A stretch of 64,000 nt of DNA from NCBI RefSeq assembly GCF_030247195.1, contig NC_080672.1, positions 97,908,113 through 97,972,112 of the forward strand, given 5' to 3'. Numbering within the stretch: position 1 is the stretch's first letter; every line of letters begins with the position of its first letter. Origin of the DNA: Topomyia yanbarensis (Eukaryota > Arthropoda > Insecta > Diptera > Culicidae). The notes beneath the pieces are model-generated. The model was not told where the DNA came from and searched no databases. It saw only the letters and a program-made list of their open reading frames with translations. Shown piece after piece: positions 22,091 to 31,890 of the stretch. The position numbers were made by a program, and so were the translations under genes.

Positions 22091-23162
22091 CATCAAAACA
22101 AAGGAATGTCAGCAATATTTGTTTAAAAACGATTAGATTTTCCTAGAAATTCAGTTTACTTTCAAATACAGCCAACATCAGAAAGGAAATGTAAATAAAT
22201 ATAAGATCAAAAGAAAATATAAAGAGCTCATAAAAAGTGAAAAATAAAAAGCTAATTACATAGTGTTAGTTTTAGACAAATCACTATTTTGATAATATGT
22301 TAGTTTCAAGATTTTTTTATGCAAAAAAGAAACTCAAGCGTAAAAAGTTGGCACAAGTGCCGTGTCAAATACAAGTATAGGGAAAAATATTTAAATTTTC
22401 TGCGGAGTGACTTCAGATAGTTAGATAGTAAGATGAATCTAGATATTCCTTGGTGTTTGGTACTAGATCAAGCAAAACTTATATCTGACGAATTCAGAAA
22501 TTCGGAGCTAATTTTTTTTTAATTTATTTTTATTAAAGACTCTTTAATCGCCGTGCGTTCATTCGAGTCTGTGAACTTAAGAAATAAGGAGATAATTTTA
22601 CTTTGATATAATACCACAAAAGCATTATATAGTTGAATGAATCGGGTGATCATGACGCTAACCATGCATGCCTCCATGAATCTCACGCACTTTACTCTTT
22701 AAAAATCGTTGTTGGGTCATTTAATCGCTATTGGAAAAACAGCAGAAAAAATGAAACGGAGTCGTTATATGGATATTCTACATCAGTATCCTTTTTAGGT
22801 TACTACAACACCACGGTTTCAGTAAACAGCGCTCAATAGAAGACAGTTTGTTATTCTATCAAAACAAATTAGTAATCGCTCTAGGCTTTCGGCCCATTTG
22901 CGAAAAAATAGCTACATCACAGAGGACAGCAACTGTCGAGCCCATCGCTTTTATTTGCGTCCGAAATTTGAAAATTCTCTGGTATAAAATACTACGCGAA
23001 AAATCCATACCGCATTTGCAGCTGACCATAAGAAAACAAAACATTCAATTATACAAGATAAAAGCAGATTTTTGTCGACATTGGAATGGATTTATGATTT
23101 ATTTGCCTGTCTATTTATAAGAGTTTATGAGCGTCTTAGTAAAAACATATGTCAAATTCACT
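22091..23162. other. Intronic sequence, nothing recognised
   Basis: AT-rich sequence. Frames of 60-90 codons at 22633-22839 and 22848-23120 show no family resemblance or conserved motif and look like chance. Confidence 0.4.
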
Positions 23163-23166
23163 TTAA

Positions 23167-24066
23167 CAGTTATGTGTCCAACAAAAAAAACACCTTTAAC
23201 AGGCCAACGAGGGTACCCGGGTACCCACAAATTAAAATGCTCGTAACTATGGCTTCCTTTAACCGATTTGGACACTTTTAGATATATTGGATTCAGAAAC
23301 TCGCCCACTTTTCGATTCTGTACAATAGAACCGGAATAATGGATCTGGTTTTTGGTAATCCGGATTTTCCGGAGTAATGTTCCAGTACTAGGATATGATT
23401 TGTAAATTTTAATAATGTACTAGCAATATGAGTATCAAAACTCTTCAAATTGTTTCGGAAGTCTGTTTTTTTATTTATACGGGACCCTATGGCAATTTGA
23501 AAAATGGAATTAGAATGGAATGGCCACTCACGGCCCCACGGGAACCTGCTCCGGAATGTCCGTTCCGGGGTCAAATCACCAAATGATTCCAAAACTACGA
23601 GATACAGCCTACTGATGCAATTCCAAGAATTTTGATAACCATATTGCTAGTATTCCATTGAAGTTCGCAAAAAGTACCCCAGCACTGGAACCTGCTTCCG
23701 GAAACCCGGATTCCCGGGAACCAAATGAAGTAACCCGATTCACTTTTACCAAGTCCAAAAGTGGATGAGTTTCTGAATCCAAAACGGCCAAAAGTATCGA
23801 AGTCGGTTGGATATTACCTTAGTTACGGGCATTTTAGTTTTGTGGGTACCCGGGTACCCACGTCGGCCTGTTACGTAGTAAAAAAATTCAGGAGCCCCTC
23901 CTCACTCCCACCCTTACTATATCAACAATATTATTAACCCAAAAACTTGACTTAGTGAAGTTCTATGATGTCACAAAGTTTCAATTTCCAGCTATGGATA
24001 AAACATAGGAATTTAATTAATTGAAACTTAAAAAGGTACCCGGGTACCGCGTCGGACACACAACGG
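23167..24066. mobile_element. TTAA-flanked (piggyBac-type) inverted-repeat element carrying a nested second one
   Basis: Outer ends CAGTTATGTGTCCAAC and, inverted, CCGTTGTGTGTCCGAC lie between TTAA at 23163-23166 and 24067-24070. TTAA duplications are the hallmark of piggyBac transposition. The right end continues with GGTACCCGGGTACC next to the terminus. No transposase is present. The interior consists mostly of the nested element at 23200-23870 plus about 200 bp of flanking sequence. Confidence 0.82.
23200..23870. mobile_element. Nested foldback element with GGTACCCGGGTACC termini
   Basis: The ends are CAGGCCAACGAGGGTACC and, inverted, CAGGCCGACGTGGGTACC. The perfect palindrome GGGTACCCGGGTACCC sits at both ends. 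The arms of roughly 270-330 bp pair loosely (for example GGATTCAGAAACTC at 23289 and its complement near 23775). The left flank is TTAA (23196-23199) and the right flank TTAC (23871-23874), which fits a TTAA duplication with one later mutation. Both this and the outer element carry the GGTACCCGGGTACC motif, so they are probably related families. Confidence 0.8.
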
Positions 24067-24070
24067 TTAA

Positions 24071-25005
24071 AAAACAATTAGGCAATGATTCTAAGTGTAA
24101 GTGAAAAGCGCGTTCCGTACTTCCACTATCGCCCCTATGTTTTTTACATCAGTCAGTCGAATCGAATTTGGTTGTTAGTACCGAGGTCGCGTCCCAATTA
24201 TCGAATCTACGTTGTGCTGCCTATAATCGCGGGTCAGTTCCACGTGAGTAGGGAATTGTATAGAACACGGGAAAATGCGATTATTGACGGTGTAGTTATA
24301 TGCCTACTGCCAATCGAAAAGCTCTCTATTCAAGTAATTGGTAACCCACGTAAGTCTGTAGGCTGCAAGATTATCGATGCCGCAACATTAACAGTACGAA
24401 TACTACTACTCTGTTTTCTAAAATGTTCATACAGTTTAATAACAACTTTGGTACTATCTTACGTTTAACACACATCACAAATTACTCCAGAAACAAGGTG
24501 CACATAATACGCTATTACCTACTTGCATTTAATTACATATTGTAGAAAGTGAATCGTCCAAAGTGCCGCAAGCTCTGCCAACTAGAGTTCAAACTGTGTC
24601 CACGCATGTATACCCCGTTGATTTGGCTACTACATTCACACACGACATGCTGTTTTTCTGCTGTTGAGTGATAAGGTTTGATTATTATGCGGTTTACCAC
24701 ACTGCTATCGCTATCGCTGGAAGCAAACCGGTGCTCCGCGCAATTTATCGAACACTGGCCATATTCAAACCGAAAAGGGGGGAAACAAACCGAAAACCGC
24801 GAAACTGTTCTCAATATTTATCTAACGGTTAAGATAGAGAAAGAGATGGTTCGCCTGCCTAAATCATACAATACAACCAAACCAGGGTCTTTTTTGGTTA
24901 AGAATGTCAGAAGACGAGTGATTACATTATTGTACTGTTCTTTAGTTGCTTAAAGAAGAAAGATAGTGATTTTGCGAGTCTGTTACGAGGCTCGACGGAG
25001 GGTAC
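24071..25005. other. Intronic sequence before fl(2)d exon 2, no gene assigned
   Basis: A 127-codon plus-strand frame at 24085-24468 is the longest here. It has no recognisable domain and hydrophobic segments without a signal-anchor pattern. Its origin is unknown and chance is not excluded. Nothing else is seen. Confidence 0.35.
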
Positions 25006-25406
25006 CTTCCAGCATGCGGCAGTGATACTCCAGCGATTCGCCGGTACGAACGGTCGGCACAGCAGTACCGGGTCCGGTTACTGTGCCGGGTCCGCTAGTT
25101 CCAGCCGGGACCGCCACAGCAGCGGCACAGTTCAGCGGCGGCGATGACGCACACAGTGACGCATTGTGATCGGTGTCCATAAGGTTCGAAGTGTCTTCGG
25201 CACTCTGCATTGCCGTCCGTTAACTTTTTTATTCTTTTAATGAAGCTGCCTATTGTTCCAGCTTCCGGGTGTTTCTCCTTGCTCTCTAAAACTAACACAC
25301 TACTATATTCACTTAGTTCTTTTTTTTCTCTCTTCGATGCACGGCACTACATATGCTTTCCTGCGAATTGCGTTTGAGCGATATCGTAACTATCTGAATT
25401 GAGGAT
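25006..25406 (-). CDS. fl(2)d: fl(2)d candidate first coding exon (start codon at 25210)
   Basis: On the minus strand a strong acceptor (CTTCTTCTCTCGTTTTCAG before ATCCTC) opens the exon. About 196 nt of A-rich leader lead to ATG at 25210, and 68 codons end at a GTACCC donor. The peptide starts MQSAEDTSNLMDTDHNASL, continues Ala/Gly/Pro/Thr-rich, and ends with the helical ESLEYHCRMLE. The exon is much more GC-rich than its surroundings. Its final phase (one base of a codon) fits the fl(2)d exon at 2145, and the joined frame is open. Fly fl(2)d also carries a low-complexity N-terminal extension. The assignment to fl(2)d rests on strand, phase and continuity, not on direct homology of this peptide. 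If no splice is used, the frame would end after RRAS at about 24983. Confidence 0.65.
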
Positions 25407-26838
25407 CTGAAAACGAGAGAAGAAGACAGTTAGGGTCTTACGTATTGATAGCTGACAAACAGTTAAACAAACTAGTTGAGAAAGTATCGATCATTTCATA
25501 AATTGTGTGAATCACTCCGAATTTCAGGGCGATACTTGTAAGAAAAGAAGACTATATGTATTTTATTAAAACAAGTACAACAGAAACTTGTTCCAATTCC
25601 ATTAAAAAATACTTGGATCCGTCACATTCTCCGTCGATTGTTCTCTTGGACTTTTCTGCAGAGCGATTTCAGATGGAGGGATTAAGTTGTATGTTTTAAC
25701 GAATCAATCAAAAGTTCGTTTAAGAGAGCTGCCTAACCCTTAAAGGCGCAAACCGATTTTTTCAAATTTTCAGAAAATTGTCTCACAAATTTATTACGTT
25801 ACTATGATTATTTTGAGATGGTTTTCGCAATGTTGTTTTAAAACAACATTGCGCATTTTAAGTAATTTTCCGAACAGTGCAATTTTCACAAGCGATTTTT
25901 GAGCAACTTCCAAGTTTAGTTAAAGCTTAAGCATTTTGAACTGTTTGGAATTTGTTTGTATCTAACAAATGCTAATTTTAGTACCAGTTTAAATACATCG
26001 TCTAACTAGACACCCAGTTGGTGCTAGTTACTGACGAGATGAATTCGAAACACAAAAAAATCAAACTTAATTCAAGGAATATAACGTTTTAGTTTGAAGT
26101 TTTGGAAAACATTCTGGAATGGTTCGAAAAGTGCTCCACAAATGTAAGGGGTTCGTTCGTCCATATATTTATCGAAACAATTTTTTCAATTGCGTATTTC
26201 ATATACAGCAGCCCGGGGGACGCACATTCTGTACATACTATAATTTTTCGATTTCAGGTCAAAACGGTAGCTTAGGTTGATAGCTTGTTTTTGAAGATTT
26301 GGTGTAGGATGATCATATGGCTCTGTAAATCTTCAAAATCTTTGCACTCCGCTTCCATCTGGTAGCGGAGTATGTAATCACACCAGAGAACATAAAACTT
26401 CATTCAATAGTCGTATGGATTTATGAAAGCTACAGGAATCGTCAGTGCTTTTTTTGTTTTTCTCCTATAAAAAGGTTATGTAACCACTCTGAAACTTGAC
26501 CGAGGCCCGGAGTGCCGACTGTCATATATCATTCGTCTCAGTTCATCGAGATCCGAAAAGGTTTTTATAGTAAGGTTCTAAAAGATTCAAATGCCTGGTC
26601 TGTAGTGTCTGTAGCCCTGCTCCAGTTTACTCGGCGCCCCAACGAATCACCGCTTGCACTTCACACGACCTACTCAAGCTAGGTGGAATAGCTTTCTGGT
26701 AGCTTGATAGGGTCGGTTCGGCGATTCTGGGTAAAGCATTGCGCCCGATATACTAGTCCCGGGCTGTGGACCTAGCCTTCTCCACAAGACGATTACTCAT
26801 TGTTCCAATCCTCTACTCATTTGATCATCTCACCATTT
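25407..26838. other. 5' intron of fl(2)d: no gene, one palindrome, two repeat pieces
   Basis: Holds the perfect palindrome at 25826-25853, the dispersed tail at 26012-26053 (TTGGTGCTAGTTACTGACGA) and, at 26466-26570, a short copy of the repeat seen at 2660. No coding sequence recognised. Confidence 0.45.
25826..25853. repeat. Perfect 28-bp palindrome
   Basis: CGCAATGTTGTTTT followed directly by its reverse complement, with no spacer. No flanking duplication noticed. Confidence 0.9.
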
Positions 26839-26999
26839 TCACTGCAGAGGCGACATAATTTTCACAATCGTTGATGGTTTGGCGTCTATAGCAAACATTG
26901 CGCTTTTCATTGAGCCAAACTGTGGGCAGTCAAAAACCACGTGCTCTGGTGTCTCTTTCACGGGGAGCACGTCGTTTGGGATAAGTTCGTTCGCCATAA

Positions 27000-27215
27000 T
27001 GTTCATTTGCCATAACAGCAAGTGACACATGCTTTCGGTTGACATAATGCTCATTTGGCATAATTATGAATAAGTTTGCATATTATCAAACGACATCGAA
27101 TTTGTGTGCAATAGTTAAAGAGTTCTTTAACATTCACCATACCATAATTAACCATTTACCCGAATAGACCACTTGCCCGAATGTCGCTAATACTAATATC
27201 GTATTCACTCACATA
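27000..27215. repeat. Unidentified insertion with 'CATTTGCCATAA' reiterations in the R1 remnant
   Basis: Phrases GCCATAATGTTCATTTGCCA (26994) and ACATAATGCTCATTTGGCAT (27042) repeat each other, and the right part has CCATTTACCCGAATAGACC. It interrupts the R1 C-terminal coding sequence. No terminal inverted repeats were resolved. Confidence 0.4.
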
Positions 27216-27509
27216 ATATCAAATTAATTGCAGCGGAACGTAACCTTATAAGACCTGTTATTATTGTTACAATTCCAACAAACGGATTCCGCAATGTCTC
27301 GTCAGTGTCTGAATATAGACCACAATCATCACCGTGGTCTGCTATGATCTTCCGATTGCTGTCGGCTGAGATCAAAAGACCACACCACCGGCTCCGTAGT
27401 CTATGGAACAACATTGATTCGCAGTATCGACATTAACAGCAGTTTGCCAGAAAATTAAGGGTTGATTCTTTCTTTCAAACATGAGCAGTTTATTAAATAT
27501 ATATACCGA

Positions 27510-27825
27510 ATAGCCCTCGCAAGTAAACTGGTGATCCACTCGTTTGCCTGGTTTACTCAAACTTAGAGGTTAATTTCGCCATTCACACATGACCAGTTCT
27601 TAAAATCTGCATGCCAAATAAGCTCGCAAGCAAACGGTTGATCTGCTCGTTTGGTCGGTTTACTTAAACATAAAGATTGATTCTGCAGTTCTTTGAATCT
27701 ATATATAAAATAGCCCTTGGCTTTGTCGCATAACCGAGACCAAGGATCCGAAGCGGCACAAAGCCGCTGAGGATCCGCAAGCAACCCTGTGATCCACTCG
27801 TTTGCCGGTTGACTTTTCCGTGTTT
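27510..27825 (-). repeat. Three diverged tandem copies of an R1 coding segment
   Basis: The coding segment for KHGKVNRQTSGSQGCL at about 27773-27825 is followed leftward by two altered copies at about 27625-27668 (SKPTKRADQPFAC) and 27516-27557 (SKPGKRVDHQFTC), spaced about 110 and 150 bp. On the plus strand each reads close to CGCAAGCAAAC, then TGATC-ACTCGTTTG and GGTTTACT. The wider spacing is explained by an extra ~40-50-bp stretch with GGATCCGAAGCGGCA in it. The copies are too diverged to be recent. Confidence 0.75.
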
Positions 27826-29690
27826 TCTGTTCATCCTCCGGGACACCTTCGAGGTGAATCGGTGTTCATCAATCCACGTTTGTCGTCGTGTTCCTCTGAT
27901 GTATTTGTTCCTATACCACTCTTGATCCTCCTCTAGTAGTAATACAATGAGAATCATTCTAGCATCTACCGGATTATAGTAGTCTAGTATCCTCTTGATC
28001 AAAACCCTGAACGTGCTTTCAAACCCGGCTTGTTTCATCTCGTTTCTATTGCTGAAAACGTGCCCTGGATACTGTGCCGGACAATTGACGATAATACGCT
28101 CACCAGGAGTCTCTTCTTGCTACTGTTTATTGCCGAATTGTTCGGCATGATTCTGACCAAAGGTGTGGTCGCTCTTGCCGTCTTTTCTCAAATATAGTCG
28201 GCGTTACCACTAAAATGCAGTTGAACGTCGATTATCACGTTCAATAGCTTCACCTCACGGTTCGAGTCGTTGATATAATTACCGACCGTGGTTTCACCCT
28301 GTTGCACTGCCTTGCGTTTGTTAATCAACTTCACCTCTGCTTCATGATAGGCAATCGCTAGATATTTTTCCCGCATCCAGTCTTCCACTGAATCCATCGC
28401 CTCCGTGACAATACCCCGACTGCTTAGAGCATTTGTTAATCCTCGAAACCAACAACTTCCTGACCTGAGAAGGCACAGCTTCAATGCTCTATCCTACATC
28501 GCGTTCAATAGCGTCGGGCTGAGGAAAGAGCCCTGGGGAACGCCTACCGTAATTGTCATTTCTTCTCTCTCCCTTGTATGTCTCGTCGATCAGCGTGCGG
28601 TTCTGAATATACCTCTTCAAAATCCCGCAGAAGTTCTCAGGAACTCTCATGCTGTGCAAGGAATACGCGATTGCTTCCCAACTGTTGAAAGCATTCTTGA
28701 CGTTTAAGGTGACCACCAGTGATATTCCCTTCTCTGTTCTTTTGTTTTGTATTGTCTCTGCCATTTCCACAACCGTTCTGTTGACATCCACTCTAGACCT
28801 GCCTTTCCGGCAGCCGAGCTGCATATTCGATCGGCCGTCCACGCTCTCCGTATTTGGCAAACCTGTTCAGGGTTATTCATATTGGCCTATAAAATCTACA
28901 GGAACACCAAATTCTGTCGCTTCGAGTTACCGGGGACTCTCATCGATGCTCTCTTGTATCGCTGTTTTCAGCTATGAAATTCCCTTTGGTCCTGGGACCT
29001 TCTCCTTTCGAGGCTTCCGTCAACCTATATAAGCTCTTTGTCGGTCATTCGGGTTTTTTCTTCATAATCATTTTCCCCATTGTACGGTGCAAGCGGCCAG
29101 ATCGTTCGTTCATACTGCTCGAACCTTCATCTTCGCCGAGAACCTTCCATGGGCTTCAGTTGCGCATTCTATCTTCATCATGGCAATTCTAAGCAACTCC
29201 TCACCGTGAGCTTCGCCATGCACTTACATGTTGATCGGAAATCGTCGTATTCCAGTAGTTTGCTGTGCTGCGACCGTTTCTCGGTTTTCCATTCCTCGGC
29301 ATGGTCGCATCGCACGCCCGTTTTGGTGATACTTAACTCGGTCGCAGTTAGATTCAAGAGGATGTCTTCGGTTCTAAGTGTTTCGATGAGCACCTCCTTG
29401 TGGCGGATCGTCGCTTCGAACCTCTGCTCGTTTATCTGCCTCCCATGTGATTCAACTTGTGTCATGTTCCCAATGCTGTTCCGGATCGCTTGATGGTAGC
29501 AGTGGGTATATTACTTGCACGCTCTCCAGTTTGTTTCCTGTCAATTTGTCAGAGCAGCAGAAAGTGACATCGATGATGGATCCCCATACCTCCCTGCGGC
29601 AAGTGGTACTTTTGTTAGCAAGATCTACGTTTAACTTTGATCATTAATGTCCAATCAAGATACCTTTGAATGCAGTGTTCACCCGACAAT

Positions 29691-30087
29691 TCCGCGAGCA
29701 CCATTTTCAAAGAATATTATAGAATGTAAATCTCATCGTCTTTTCTGAAAAATCTAATTCGATTTTGATAGGCATAGAAAATGAAAGGTTTAATATCCTC
29801 AAAGACTGCTGGTAAAGTTCGTACAAATTATACCTATGGCTGCGGGAATAGGGACTAAATACTACGGACATGTAAGGTGATTGAACGTGTTCAATAAAAT
29901 TAAAATTAAAATTCTTAAACTTGTTTGAGAAGTTTGTACATATTTGTATTTGTATGTTTATTTGCAACGACAGGCCTTTAGCATATGCTTTATATCAGAC
30001 TGAAGGAATATTACTTAATGAGATATATTTAGAATTTGAAATAAATCAGAACTAATACTAATCAAAATATAGAAATTGGCTGCTTAT
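29691..30087. other. Spacer between LINE remnants
   Basis: AT-rich. A minus-strand 86-codon frame at 29707-29967 is a low-complexity Asn/Phe/Ile artefact. Nothing supported. Confidence 0.4.
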
Positions 30088-30158
30088 TTTAGACCAGACT
30101 TCTTGTGTAGTTCTTGAAGGAAGCTATCGTTGATTTCAGCTTAGCGTCGATTGGAAGG

Positions 30159-31731
30159 GGACCGTTCATAAACCACGTAGACCAAAATTTGAGAATTTTT
30201 AACCCCCACCTCCCCCCTAGTAGACCTTAGTAGACTTTTACCAACCCCCCCCCCCCCCCCCCCACTCCAAAAGTCTACGTAGACTTTTAATTTTTTTTAG
30301 TCGCGGGAAATGTGAAATTAGCAAGAAGCACATTATAATGTTCAATTAAAAATTAGCGTTTAGATTTATTTCAAGCTATTTAAATATTAAACAAAGGTTT
30401 TTCACTTTGGATCAAATCAATTAATACCAATTCAAGGTGCTTTTGAACATTTGTGTAGCAGAATACTTCTTTTCAAGGTTAGTCACTCAACTATATGTAA
30501 AAAGATATATTACTATAACTAGCTTAAATTTTGTCCGAAGTGCGAGAATTGCTAAACACTTTTTGACCCTTACTGGTGCATTCAAAATTGTTAAATTATA
30601 AAAAACAATTACAAAATAATACTTTTGATGTGTACTATTATCTAGGCTAAATTAGTAAACCAAACATGCACACAAATTTCACTTTTCGTGAACAAACTTC
30701 AATATTTCTAAGATAGTAAGAAAATCTAAATTGCCTTATTTGATTAAGGGAATTTTTCTTATGTAATTAATAGCCGTATCATCTAAGAGTATTATTGCAA
30801 AGTAGGTATCAAAGTTTAACTCCGAATATTTTCGAAGATAAATATAGTAGAACTGGTTTGCACGGAGTTTCGTAGGGTCAAGACGTAAAATTTAACGTGC
30901 TTTTAAAGATTTTGAAATCAGTGTGAATGACTGCAAGAGAAACTGATTAACCCGAGTAAAAGGGAGTGGGCGTATTCGTAAATCGATTGCCTTGTACGCA
31001 GCGCACCTGGGTTCGAATCCTGACCCCGCACATAGGATTAGAAATTTTTCCTAGAGATGTTTCTAACCCGAAGAGGCCTCTATAATCGAAATTAAAAAAC
31101 TCGAGTAAACACTTTGTTGTAGAAGTTTAATTACCCTACTGCTTTAACCAACGAAATCAATAAATAAAGAATTAAAAAGTTAATCCACGTATTGTTAAAA
31201 ATCGGGTGTTTTGTTGTTACAATGCTTGACCATTTTTTAACTTTTTATGGTTCATGCATTTAATGGTTCATGCATGTCTGCTAACAAGTGGTGTCTCGCA
31301 TGATTTCACAGCCAAAATCTTCGGTCGAGAGGAATTTTGGGCGATCGTCTTTGGAACTGTCATTTTGTATTATTCCTAGATCAAAACTATATCAAAATAT
31401 ACGCAAGAAACAACACCGTGTGAGGTTGTCCAAAAGAAAAAATCGTGGGTTCTGGGTTGAGTGGTCGCTTATCGAGTAGTGACCTCAATAGTGTATTAGC
31501 TTTGAAGTATCTGCATAAATACTGAATAGACCGATATTTTGAATACAACTCTCTTTAAATCCCATTTATAATTAGTAATACGAGAATAACAAAAAATAAG
31601 TCTACGTAGACTTTTTCATAGACCCCCCCCCCCCTCCCCCTCGTAGACAAACGTAGACTTTTGCCAGACACCCCCCCCCCCCCCCCCCCCCCCGTCCCCC
31701 TTATGAGTCTACGTGGTTTATGAACAGCCCC
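30159..31731. mobile_element. G/C-tract inverted-repeat element (1.57 kb)
   Basis: The ends are GGACCGTTCATAAACCACGT and, inverted, GGGGCTGTTCATAAACCACG. Both arms then contain long homopolymer tracts (C18-20 at about 30245; two C tracts of 13 and over 20 near 31625 and 31670) and the palindrome AAGTCTACGTAGACTT. Insertion into an RT frame fixes the boundaries to within a few bases. AAGG flanks both sides (30155-30158; 31732-31735), giving a target duplication of 2-4 bp. The interior is AT-rich and non-coding and carries a SINE. No transposase is seen; the superfamily is unassigned. Confidence 0.82.
30961..31101 (+). repeat. tRNA-derived SINE with 8-bp target duplication
   Basis: The head has an intact pol III B box GGTTCGAATCC at about 31010 and a degenerate A box. 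The body reads ATAGGATTAGAAATTTTTCC, then TTTCTAACCCGAAGAGGCCT and CTATAATCGAAATTAAAAAA. Flanks CGAGTAAA at 30953-30960 and 31102-31109 form the duplication. The arrangement and wording are those of mosquito tRNA-related SINEs, from memory of the style. It lies inside the 1.57-kb inverted-repeat element and is therefore younger. Confidence 0.88.
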
Positions 31732-31890
31732 AAGGTCATTCCAGCTAATTGCTCCGTACGCCAGTACACTTTTACCGGTAATGCTTATGTGCCTGAGTAT
31801 TATGAAAGATCGTATTCGCAGCTGCTGCCCATGTTGGTATGTTGGATGTAGTTTGGCAAATCTCGATGGTATGCTTGCCTCATGATGCAA

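Larger units (their letters stand above)
2146..25005 (-). other. fl(2)d: Inferred ~22.9-kb fl(2)d intron packed with transposons
   Basis: The exon at 25006-25406 ends in CTGGAA-G before a GT donor, one base into a codon. The exon at 2145 begins with AA then GAA. Joining them gives an uninterrupted frame reading CRMLEEELQTIKDSEAKL, which also sets up a plausible coiled-coil heptad. I found no other WTAP-like exon on the minus strand between them, although a short one could be missed. If right, the jockey LINE, nested foldback elements, SINE-like repeat and TTAA elements described separately are all intronic insertions in a housekeeping gene. Known insect and vertebrate WTAP proteins carry more residues between their N-terminus and the RRExIL motif, so a missed small exon remains possible. 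Confidence 0.6.
26839..29690 (-). pseudogene. Decayed R1-type LINE ORF2 (endonuclease to C-terminal zinc finger)
   Basis: Read from 29690 down, the pieces appear in the order of an R1 ORF2. The endonuclease end GSIIDVTFC comes near 29590. The linker to RT is at 29465-29180. The RT at 28860-28490 has LGCRKGRSRVDVNRTVVEM, GISLVVTLNVKNAFNS and MRVPENFCGILKRYIQNRT. At 28484-28188 comes SVEDWMREKYLAIAYHEAEV, then REVKLLNVIID. The C-terminal region RMNRKHGKVNRQTSGSQGC lies at 27850-27775, and the zinc finger end PVKETPEHVVFDCPQF at 26975-26925. Many frameshifts and stops show it is old. About 0.8 kb of extra sequence separates the last two pieces (see the tandem repeats and the Culicid-type MITE-like stretch at 27000-27200). 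It is sense-oriented to fl(2)d. Some R1-clade LINEs insert in rDNA; this copy is not in rDNA. Confidence 0.85.
30088..31890 (-). pseudogene. C-terminal end of a LINE reverse transcriptase, split by an inserted element
   Basis: Upstream part, 31890-31732: HHEASIPSRFAKLHPTYQHG, LRIRSFIILRH and ending YGAISWND-L. Downstream part, 30158-30088: LPIDAKLKSTIASFKNYTRS then LV and a stop. Joined, this is the 'WN.LP..lk...s...Fk..l' end of CR1/L2-type reverse transcriptases. The 1.57-kb element between the halves explains the interruption. The fragment may belong with the RT piece at 33745-34040, on the same strand and of similar style. Confidence 0.72.

Noticed and set aside
24085..24468. 127-codon plus-strand frame
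   Set aside because: No recognisable domain, no splice or promoter context. Kept only as an intronic spacer note.
24710..24740. Plus-strand YRWKQT as the missing WTAP 'RWKQ' exon
   Set aside because: It is on the wrong strand for fl(2)d and its surroundings show no further WTAP similarity or splice sites.
31555..31735. Minus-strand Gly-rich coding sequence
   Set aside because: The glycine run comes from the homopolymer C tract of the inverted-repeat element; only residues right of 31732 belong to the RT remnant.
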